The notes below the pieces were generated by a model. The model did not search any database and was not told the origin of the DNA. It saw only the letters and a list, made by a program, of their open reading frames with translations. A program made the translations under genes and the position numbers. DNA of 34,923 nucleotides, taken from assembly GCA_002408485.1 (NCBI GenBank), contig DHSP01000036.1, forward strand, positions 1 through 34,923, read 5' to 3'. The DNA is from Proteiniphilum sp. UBA5283. GTDB lineage: Bacteria; Bacteroidota; Bacteroidia; Bacteroidales; Dysgonomonadaceae. Positions 23,134-30,358 of this stretch are shown here, one piece after another (position 1 is the stretch's first letter; the number at the start of each line of letters is the position of its first letter).

Positions 23134-24702
23134 TTAATAGTTTGCATTCTGTAAGTTGGGGTTGGCCGAAAGCTCGGTGGCGGGAATGGGGTAGATGTTG
23201 TATTTGTTGTCCACGGCACGTCCCTCCTTCACGCCTCCTTTCCACTGCCAGATACGTCCCGATCCGGTGAAGCGGCCATAACGGATCAGATCGGTGCGGC
23301 GTGTACATTCCCACAGCAGCTCGCGGCCCCGTTCATCGAGGATCCAGTCGAGGGTCAGCTTCGTGGAACTGATGTTGCCGCTCTGGTCGCCACAAGCCCG
23401 CTCATTGATCTCGTTTACCAGCGTCAAGGCTTCAGCGGGGGTGGCCCCCTGGCCACCACGGAGCACCGATTCGGCAAGCATCAGGTAGATGTCGGCCAGG
23501 CGAAACACAGGAAAGTCGGTGTTCACTCCCACTGCCTGCGTGTTGGAGGCGGCGGCGCCCGCATCTGTGAGGTTGCTCCATTTCATGGAGTAATAGCCGT
23601 TGCTTGCATCGCTGAGGCCACCATCGATGTACTGTGTTTGTCCTTCCGAGTAAAAGCGGCGTCTTGTGTCGGTTGATGATGCATCGTCGAAGAGGGCCAC
23701 ATATTCACCTCGTACCCGGAAGTTGCCCCAGGCACCGGTGACACCCACTTCGGCTTCAGCGTTGCCGGTAGCTCCGCCACAGACGATGTTGGTGGTGGCG
23801 CCCCAGGTAACGGTATGTTCGCTGTCTACGACGAACGAGAAGATGATCTCGTTGGTTCGAAGATGGTTCTCGGCATTGAACAACCTGGCCCAGTCGCTCT
23901 CGAGCGAATAACGATTGCTGTTGATGATCTTCTTTGCGTAGTTGATGCAGTCGGTATAGCGCGGTGTTCCCGTGTATACTTCGGCATTGAGATAGAGGCG
24001 CGTCAGCAGGGCTTGCACCGCTCCCCGTGTTGCACGGCCATATTCTGTCGTTTCGGACATTTCCTCCTCGATGTCGCGCAGCTCATCTTCCACATAGTCG
24101 AAGAGCATTGTACGGGAGTAGGCTTCGGGCTTGTAATTGCTGAGAGGGGTGGTTTCATCCACGAAAGGCCCCTGACCGAAAAGGTCGATGATATAGCTGT
24201 AGGCGAGGGCTCTCAGAAAGCGGGCCTCGGCACGCATGGCGCGGATATCGCTTTGTTCGGTTTCTGTGAAACGACCGATAGCTCCGTCCATCGCGTTACG
24301 GATAAACTCGTTGCAAATGGTGATGGTATAATAAATACGATAATAAGAGTCGGACACCCACACGTCGTTTTCATCCCACGAGATGAAGGAGATATCCCAA
24401 AGGTCGTCGCCCTCATTCCAGGTATAGGCGATCTCATCGGTGCCAGCCTCCTGCAGGTAGAAATAACTACGGAAAAGGTCGAAGTTGGTAGCCAGATCCA
24501 CATTGCCGCCACCCAGCTCCTGACCTGCAATCACGAAGGAGGCGTACAGCTTGGCCAGCACATTTTTGTAATTGGCTGCCTGACTATATACTCCTTCGGC
24601 ATCGGTTTCGATTACGGGGCGTTGGTTCAGGTCGTCGCTGCAGCTGTTGGCGAGCATGAGTGATCCTGCCAACAAGAAGATATAAGTTAGAATTTTTTTC
24701 AT
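23134..24702 (-). CDS. SusD/RagB-family glycan-binding lipoprotein
   Basis: A 522-aa lipoprotein with start at the ATG at 24702 (MKKILTYIFLLAGSLMLANSC, lipobox NSC); an ATG 11 codons upstream was not used because it precedes a normal signal peptide. SusD features include an early TPR-like half (RAEARFLRALAYSYIIDLFGQGPFVDE), AVQALLTRLYLNAEVY, and the C-terminal LDERGRELLWECTRRTDLIRYGRF. It caps the SusC transporter and binds the incoming oligosaccharide. It begins 22 bp after the SusC gene. Confidence 0.95.
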   Translation of the reverse strand: MKKILTYIFLLAGSLMLANSCSDDLNQRPVIETDAEGVYSQAANYKNVLAKLYASFVIAGQELGGGNVDLATNFDLFRSYFYLQEAGTDEIAYTWNEGDDLWDISFISWDENDVWVSDSYYRIYYTITICNEFIRNAMDGAIGRFTETEQSDIRAMRAEARFLRALAYSYIIDLFGQGPFVDETTPLSNYKPEAYSRTMLFDYVEDELRDIEEEMSETTEYGRATRGAVQALLTRLYLNAEVYTGTPRYTDCINYAKKIINSNRYSLESDWARLFNAENHLRTNEIIFSFVVDSEHTVTWGATTNIVCGGATGNAEAEVGVTGAWGNFRVRGEYVALFDDASSTDTRRRFYSEGQTQYIDGGLSDASNGYYSMKWSNLTDAGAAASNTQAVGVNTDFPVFRLADIYLMLAESVLRGGQGATPAEALTLVNEINERACGDQSGNISSTKLTLDWILDERGRELLWECTRRTDLIRYGRFTGSGRIWQWKGGVKEGRAVDNKYNIYPIPATELSANPNLQNANY

Positions 24703-24724
24703 TTTCCTTGATTTTTTCAAAGGT

Positions 24725-27691
24725 TTAGAATTCAAGTCCCAACGTCAGGGAGTAGATGCGAGGACGGGGATATACGGAGGAGTCGACACCCGAGTTGTTC
24801 TCCGGATCCACGCCAATGTAGCGGGTGATGGTGAAAACATTCTGCACCATGGCCGAGAGGTTCATCGAGAGCAGGTTGTTGATCCTGCCAAAGTTGTATC
24901 CTATCTGCAGGTTATCCATCCGCAGAAAGGAGGCATTCTCCACGTAGTGGTCGCTCAGCTGCTGGCGATTCACAAAACCTGTCTCCAGGTAGCTGCGATG
25001 CAGGTTGTTGAGCTCGTAGTTGTTGTACGAGATCGTTCCAAAAGCGCCGGTGTCCATGGCGACATTGTTGTAGATGTAGTTACCTACGTTGGCGCGGAGG
25101 CTGGTACTGAAATAGAACTTTTTCCATTGTAGCATCGTGCTGAAACCGAAGATCCAGTCGGGGAAGATGGAGTGATAATGGTAGAGGTCGTTGGAGTTGA
25201 CCGTGCCATTGCCGTCGAGGTCGGCATATAGCCCTTCGATGGGTTTCCCCGTTGCCTCATCGTAGATCTGTTTATAAACGTAGAAGCTGTAGGGGGCATA
25301 TCCTTCGGTAAAGACCTGTATCTGTTGTCCGCCGACGCCTACGGTGGGTCCTACCAGTGTATTGGGGGATTCAGCTCCTTCCACCAGGGTGAGGTTGGTG
25401 ATGCTGTTATGCTGGTAGGTGGCATTGGCGCTGAGTGACCAGTTCCAGTCGCGCGTCTCCAGGGGAATCACATTGAGTGCGATCTCCACGCCGTTGCTTT
25501 TCATGTTTCCCACATTGGTGAGCATGGTCTTGTCGAAGTTCACACCGGCAGGAATGGGTACCGTGGCAAGGAGGTCTTTGGTTTTGCGGTCGTAATAATC
25601 GATGCTGCCGCCGATGCGGTTCTCGAGAAAACCGAAGTCGAGTCCCACATTGCGGGAAGTGGTGGTCTCCCACTTCAGGTCGGGGTTGTATCCCTCGGGG
25701 CGGTAGGTAGAGACAGGCTGGCCGCCGAACATGTAGTCGGCACCGGGCTGACTGATGGTATAGACGGGAATGTAGCCGTAGTTGGCAATGCCGTCCTGCT
25801 GACCGGTTACGCCGTAGCTGACCCGGATCTTCAGGTCGCTTACCACATTGTGCAGGTTGTCGAACCAGGTCTCGTTGCTGAGGCGCCATGCCAGTGCCAC
25901 CGAGGGGAAGGTACCCCAGCGTGTGTCATTGGCAAAACGGGAAGATCCGTCGCGCCGGAGGGTGGCAGTGAGCAAGTACTTGTCGGCAATGCTGTAGTTC
26001 AGTCGCCCATAGTAGGAGAGCAGGGCATGACGCTGGTCGGTGGCCGCGGAGGTGTTCTGCACTTCACCCCGTGTGTTGAGTTGTTCAAAGGCGGCCGTGG
26101 TGCTTTTCCAGAACTGGTAATCGTGGCCGGTGGTGAGGTCGAGGGTGCTGCTTATCTCATCGAACGTTTTGTTGTAGTTCGCATAGAGGGTGAAGAGGCG
26201 GTTGTGATTTTTCTGCGGCCCATAGGCATAGTCATACCCTGAGATGTTGTAGTTGTTATAGGCTTCAGCGGGTACAAAGACAGTACCCCTGCCTTCGGCG
26301 TAGTCGTAACCTCCCGTGAGGTGCAGGCGCAGTGCGGGCAACATGTGGAGGCGGTAGTCTGCATCGAAATTGCCGATGAGGCGGTATGCTTTGCCGTGGT
26401 CACTTCGCTGCAGCACCCTCCCCAGTGGGTTGGGTTGAGCACCGGTAACGCGGTTCCCATTGATGTCGGTCACCTCGGTATACCCGCCGAAGATGCTGTT
26501 CTCATCATATATGGCCCAGGTGGGGTTGTAGACGCTGGCCCCACGAATGGCACCCGTATCGCCCCAGTGGGTATCGTTCCAGGTGCTTTTGCCGTTGAGG
26601 TTGAGACGGAGATGGTCGTCGAAGAAGGAAGGGGTGAGGCTGATGTTACCGGAGAAGCGACGCAAATCATCCTCTTTCAGGATGCCTTCCTGGTAGAAGA
26701 CGCCAGTCGAGATCCGAAAGGGAAACCATCCCAGTCGGCCTGAGAGAGCCAGGTTGTTATCGGTGCCATAGCCGGTGCGAAACACCTGGTCGTTCCAATC
26801 AGTATGTGCCGTCCCGAGCAGTGCTTGCTGTGCCGGACTCCCTTGGCCGGTGATGACGCCGACAAATTCATCGCGCGACAGCATATCGGCATTGCGGGTA
26901 CGTAGCTGTTGAGAGTGGGTGGTCTGGAATGAGACTTTTACACCTTTGTCTCCCCCCTTCCTGGTGGTGATGAGGATCACGCCGTTAGAGGCTCTGCTGC
27001 CGTAAATGGCGGTGGAGGAGGCATCCTTGAGTACTGTCATCGACTCGATGTCGTTGGGGTTGAGCAAACTGAGGAAGTTTCCACTGCCACTCACCGAGCC
27101 GCCTACCTCCATGGGTACGCCATCGAGGACGATCAGCGGATCGTTGGAAGCATTCAGCGAGGCACCGCCGCGTATACGGATGGTGCTTCCCGCCGAGGGG
27201 CTGCCACCGCTATTGATAATCTGTACCCCGGCAATTTTTCCATTGACAAGTTGTTCGGCCGAGCCGATCATTCCCCGGTTAAAATCTTTCTCGCTGACGG
27301 TGGATATAGAGCCGGTGAGATCGGTCCTCTTTTGTGTGCCATAGCCAATCACCACAAGCTCCTCCATCAGGTTGATGTCGGGAGTCATCTGCAGGGTGAT
27401 TCTGTTGCCGGTGATGGGTAGGGTGGTGCGTTGGTATCCGATATAGGAAAACTCCATTTCGGTGGCTCCGGAAGGAACACGCAGCGTAAAGAGCCCATCG
27501 ATATCGGTGGCGGTACCTGTGGTGCTGCCTGTGACCGTGACGGTGACGCCGACCATCGGGTCGTTGTGTTCATCGACCACAATCCCTGTGATGGTACGTG
27601 TGTCTGCCTGGCTGTACGCAAATAGCGGGATTGCCATTGTCATAGCCGCAATCAGTAATTTTCGGAATAAAGAATTCATTTCTTTTTGCAT
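24725..27691 (-). CDS. SusC/RagA-family TonB-dependent transporter
   Basis: A 988-aa outer membrane importer. Signal peptide, then carboxypeptidase-regulatory-like domain (about 30-110; ITGIVVDEHNDPMVGVTVTV), a TonB-box region (MEELVVIGYGTQKR), the SusC-type plug (TIRIRGGASLNASNDPLIVLDGVPM; VLKDASSTAIYGSRASNGVILITT) and a 22-strand-type barrel ending YSLTLGLEF. Either the ATG at 27691 or an ATG four codons later could be used. It should import galacto-oligosaccharides with its SusD partner. It lies 41 bp downstream of the GH-A hydrolase. Confidence 0.96.
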   Translation of the reverse strand: MQKEMNSLFRKLLIAAMTMAIPLFAYSQADTRTITGIVVDEHNDPMVGVTVTVTGSTTGTATDIDGLFTLRVPSGATEMEFSYIGYQRTTLPITGNRITLQMTPDINLMEELVVIGYGTQKRTDLTGSISTVSEKDFNRGMIGSAEQLVNGKIAGVQIINSGGSPSAGSTIRIRGGASLNASNDPLIVLDGVPMEVGGSVSGSGNFLSLLNPNDIESMTVLKDASSTAIYGSRASNGVILITTRKGGDKGVKVSFQTTHSQQLRTRNADMLSRDEFVGVITGQGSPAQQALLGTAHTDWNDQVFRTGYGTDNNLALSGRLGWFPFRISTGVFYQEGILKEDDLRRFSGNISLTPSFFDDHLRLNLNGKSTWNDTHWGDTGAIRGASVYNPTWAIYDENSIFGGYTEVTDINGNRVTGAQPNPLGRVLQRSDHGKAYRLIGNFDADYRLHMLPALRLHLTGGYDYAEGRGTVFVPAEAYNNYNISGYDYAYGPQKNHNRLFTLYANYNKTFDEISSTLDLTTGHDYQFWKSTTAAFEQLNTRGEVQNTSAATDQRHALLSYYGRLNYSIADKYLLTATLRRDGSSRFANDTRWGTFPSVALAWRLSNETWFDNLHNVVSDLKIRVSYGVTGQQDGIANYGYIPVYTISQPGADYMFGGQPVSTYRPEGYNPDLKWETTTSRNVGLDFGFLENRIGGSIDYYDRKTKDLLATVPIPAGVNFDKTMLTNVGNMKSNGVEIALNVIPLETRDWNWSLSANATYQHNSITNLTLVEGAESPNTLVGPTVGVGGQQIQVFTEGYAPYSFYVYKQIYDEATGKPIEGLYADLDGNGTVNSNDLYHYHSIFPDWIFGFSTMLQWKKFYFSTSLRANVGNYIYNNVAMDTGAFGTISYNNYELNNLHRSYLETGFVNRQQLSDHYVENASFLRMDNLQIGYNFGRINNLLSMNLSAMVQNVFTITRYIGVDPENNSGVDSSVYPRPRIYSLTLGLEF

Positions 27692-27732
27692 TTTTGCTAT
27701 TTTAGGTTAATGTGATGGGTAGCTGAAATCTG

Positions 27733-30264
27733 TTATTGAAGCCATATCCCTTTAATGTCGAGTATCACCGGCCGGTTGTCACTTGGTATGGTGATTTGCA
27801 CAAACTCAATCTCTTCAGCCTTCAGCGGGAGAGTGATGCTGCTTTCAAACCGGCGTGACAGGAAATCGGGGTAGGGTGCCGGCACGATGAAGGTGGGCGA
27901 CTGTTTCAGCGCTGTCAGTGGCAGTTGGATCATTCGCGCAGGGGTCATCCTTGTGCTGTAGGTGATGCCATGGGCAGAGATGAGAGCGACTTCCAGTTCA
28001 TTCAGGCCTGCATATTCACCGAGCGTGATCACCAGCAACTGTTTTTGTGCGCTGTAGGGATGTGTTTTCACTGCATCGCCTACCCAGCGTTTGATTACCG
28101 CCATGGGAGCGTTGCTGGCGGGCCATCCTTCCGAAGGGATGTAACGGAGCCGGTAATAGTTGTTGTCTACCGGAGCCCGGTGGATATATTGCAGCTGCAC
28201 CCGCTGTCCGCCCGGAATGGAAGCCACCTCGGTGCCGTCGGGTGCGGTGCCGGGTTCCATCAGCACAATGGGATCGTGTTGATCCACCAGATTTGTGGTA
28301 TAATATTGTGTAGAGTTGAAATCCCACGAAAGGGGTGTTCCCGCTTTCTGCTGCGGAAAGGTAATGCTGCCCTGGGGGATAAAAGCCACAATATTGTAGC
28401 TCAAGGCATCCTTTGTATCATCGTTATCGATGGTCACTTCGTACTGGTAACCGCTGGTGTGGCGCATCTTGTAGAGTTTATTCCGATCATTCCAGAAAGA
28501 GACTTCGCGGGGGTATACCACCAGTGAGTCGGGCAGTATCTTGCTGAAGACTGTTGCGCGAAGGGTGAGTGAATCTCCTTTAGCAATGCTCTTCGCAGGT
28601 TCGTGCAGAATTTCAAAAACAGCTTTTGTCTCTGCCGGAGCCACAAAGGAAGGGTCAGCGGCAACGCTGCTCTCCGGGTTTCGTGACAGGATATAGGTAC
28701 CCGGGTAGGCCGTCATTACTCCGTCGACTGCTTTTCCCTTGCGGTGATTATCCTTGTTGATGCCGCTGTAGCTGAACGTCTCTCCCAATGAGGGCAGCGC
28801 TATGCTCATGGGATGTTCGCGATAGAGAATGGCTCCCACCTCCCGCTGCAGAGTAGGTTTTTGAAAGGGATCTTCGGTCAGCAGCAGGTCTGGCATCACT
28901 TCCAGGCGCCAGCTGTCCTCGCTCAGCCGGTCGAGAAAATAGGCCCCTGTGCCCGGATAACGGATAAGGGGGCTGTTACCCCAGCCTGCAATCTGCTGTA
29001 GCTTATCCGGGTCGACCGGGCGAGTGGTGGTGTGGTTGCTATACAGGAATTTCTTGCAGCTGTTCTTCTCGCTCAGATCATGTTGGTAACTTACCCTGAA
29101 ATCTTGAAAGAGGGTGTCCTGCGGATAAACGCCAAAGTCGGCACCCCGGGGAACGGACCGGGCCACCTCGCCGGCAATCATCAGGGAGAGCGCCTTTTGC
29201 GGTGTATAGGCCAGATTGAGAAAGTGTGTCTGGTATTCGGTGTTGAAGCGGGCCATGTCGATGGGGTCGTAGGAGAACTGGGTGATCCACTGAAAACCCT
29301 CTTTGCGGAATGTCCTCACCATTGCCGGATGCAGGCAGGCATAGAGGTTATCAGCCGGGTCGTACTCGTAGACGATTCGGGCAAGCTTATTGTAATTTTT
29401 GTTGTTCCTGAACGGAATCCGGTAGTTGTCTACAAGTGGCAGGAAGTTGCCTTTGCGGTTGTAGCCGGCGACGAGCCCTACCGGATACCACTGGTAGGTG
29501 CCTCCCTGAATATCCGCATTGAGAAAGCCCTGCACGATATGCTGGTTGTGGCTCATATTATAGAACAACGGCTTTTGCCAGCCTCCTTCTTTTGCGGATG
29601 CCACCATCCTGTTGATGTAACTGGTGGCTGCTGCGGCATCGCCGGAGTGACAGGGCTCGTTGTTGATCTCGATGGCGATGATGGCGGGATCGGACGCGTA
29701 ACGCTTGCCGGTGTAGGGGTTCAGATGGGTGGCAAACTGATAGATGTATCGCTCCTGTATGTTGATGGCCTCTTCAGTATCGTGAATGCGGCATTTCTCG
29801 TAGTTGTAGGCGAAAGCGCCCGTGTCGGTGTTGCGCTCGGGGTACCCGTTGCCGAAGTTGGTCTGGGTGGTCAGCAACACATCGATACCCTGCTTCTCCA
29901 GTGCTGCAATGAGGTAGTCGAGCAGATCGAGGTGTTCATTTTGAAGTAGGTTCCCCTCGGCATCGCTGATCTCCACATCCCATACATGAACCCGGAAGGC
30001 ATTGAAGCCGAGCCGGCTCATGTGGTACACATCGCGATCGATGGCCGATTTCCGGTCCACACCCAGATAGCCCAATGCTCGGTAGGCATGTGCGAATGGC
30101 ACCGTATAGTTCACACCAAAATAGGAGACCTCCTTACCTGTTCGCACGTCGCGCATGACGCCATGATTGTCTACATATATTTTTCCCTTGTCTGCTTTGT
30201 TGACGGCGACGGTGTTCAGGGAGATGGCCATCAGCAGAATGAGTATAAGAGTCCGATTTACCAT
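27733..30264 (-). CDS. Clan GH-A glycoside hydrolase, possible GH147-like beta-galactosidase
   Basis: An 843-aa exported enzyme. The ATG at 30264 is used (MVNRTLILILLMAISLNTVA signal); one seven codons upstream overlaps the promoter. Residues about 30-400 form a TIM barrel of the GH5/GH147 kind, with FRVHVWD, the likely acid/base Glu203 in IEINNEPCHSG and the likely nucleophile Glu300 in RIVYEYDPAD. About 440 further residues make beta-rich C-terminal domains that I cannot assign. Family placement from memory of galactan loci points to GH147 (beta-galactosidase), but GH5-like alternatives remain. It would release galactose from galacto-oligosaccharides. First structural gene of the locus. Confidence 0.8.
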   Translation of the reverse strand: MVNRTLILILLMAISLNTVAVNKADKGKIYVDNHGVMRDVRTGKEVSYFGVNYTVPFAHAYRALGYLGVDRKSAIDRDVYHMSRLGFNAFRVHVWDVEISDAEGNLLQNEHLDLLDYLIAALEKQGIDVLLTTQTNFGNGYPERNTDTGAFAYNYEKCRIHDTEEAINIQERYIYQFATHLNPYTGKRYASDPAIIAIEINNEPCHSGDAAAATSYINRMVASAKEGGWQKPLFYNMSHNQHIVQGFLNADIQGGTYQWYPVGLVAGYNRKGNFLPLVDNYRIPFRNNKNYNKLARIVYEYDPADNLYACLHPAMVRTFRKEGFQWITQFSYDPIDMARFNTEYQTHFLNLAYTPQKALSLMIAGEVARSVPRGADFGVYPQDTLFQDFRVSYQHDLSEKNSCKKFLYSNHTTTRPVDPDKLQQIAGWGNSPLIRYPGTGAYFLDRLSEDSWRLEVMPDLLLTEDPFQKPTLQREVGAILYREHPMSIALPSLGETFSYSGINKDNHRKGKAVDGVMTAYPGTYILSRNPESSVAADPSFVAPAETKAVFEILHEPAKSIAKGDSLTLRATVFSKILPDSLVVYPREVSFWNDRNKLYKMRHTSGYQYEVTIDNDDTKDALSYNIVAFIPQGSITFPQQKAGTPLSWDFNSTQYYTTNLVDQHDPIVLMEPGTAPDGTEVASIPGGQRVQLQYIHRAPVDNNYYRLRYIPSEGWPASNAPMAVIKRWVGDAVKTHPYSAQKQLLVITLGEYAGLNELEVALISAHGITYSTRMTPARMIQLPLTALKQSPTFIVPAPYPDFLSRRFESSITLPLKAEEIEFVQITIPSDNRPVILDIKGIWLQ

Positions 30265-30282
30265 GGTTGTTTCGATTTGATA

Positions 30283-30290
30283 CAAATATA
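30283..30290 (-). promoter_or_regulatory. -7 box of the galactan locus structural genes
   Basis: Minus strand TATATTTG, 18 bp before the ATG at 30264. The -33 region is poor, as expected of an activator-dependent promoter. Confidence 0.65.
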
Positions 30291-30317
30291 GGAACTTTCA
30301 AATTATGAGAAGATTAC

Positions 30318-30358
30318 AAATCGGACAAAACTGGTTATGGATTGGACATGTCCGATTT
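30318..30358 (-). promoter_or_regulatory. Operator-like repeats upstream of the galactan locus
   Basis: On the plus strand AAATCGGACA starts at 30318 and GGATTGGACA at 30339, direct copies exactly 21 bp apart. The second is followed by its own inverted copy TGTCCGATTT (30349-30358), making GGACATGTCC a perfect palindrome at 30344-30353. The sites lie about 28-68 bp upstream of the -7 box and end at the regulator's stop codon. Confidence 0.65.

Noticed and set aside
23123..23314. Upstream extension of the SusE-like frame
   Set aside because: It runs inside susD and precedes a perfect lipoprotein signal peptide; the ATG at 23122 is the credible start.
23815..24663. Long open frame on the plus strand (282 codons)
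   Set aside because: Antisense shadow of the SusD gene, with no recognisable protein features.
29032..29949. Long open frame on the plus strand (305 codons)
   Set aside because: It lies entirely antisense to the GH-A hydrolase, has no family features and no promoter, and is explained by codon bias of the real gene.
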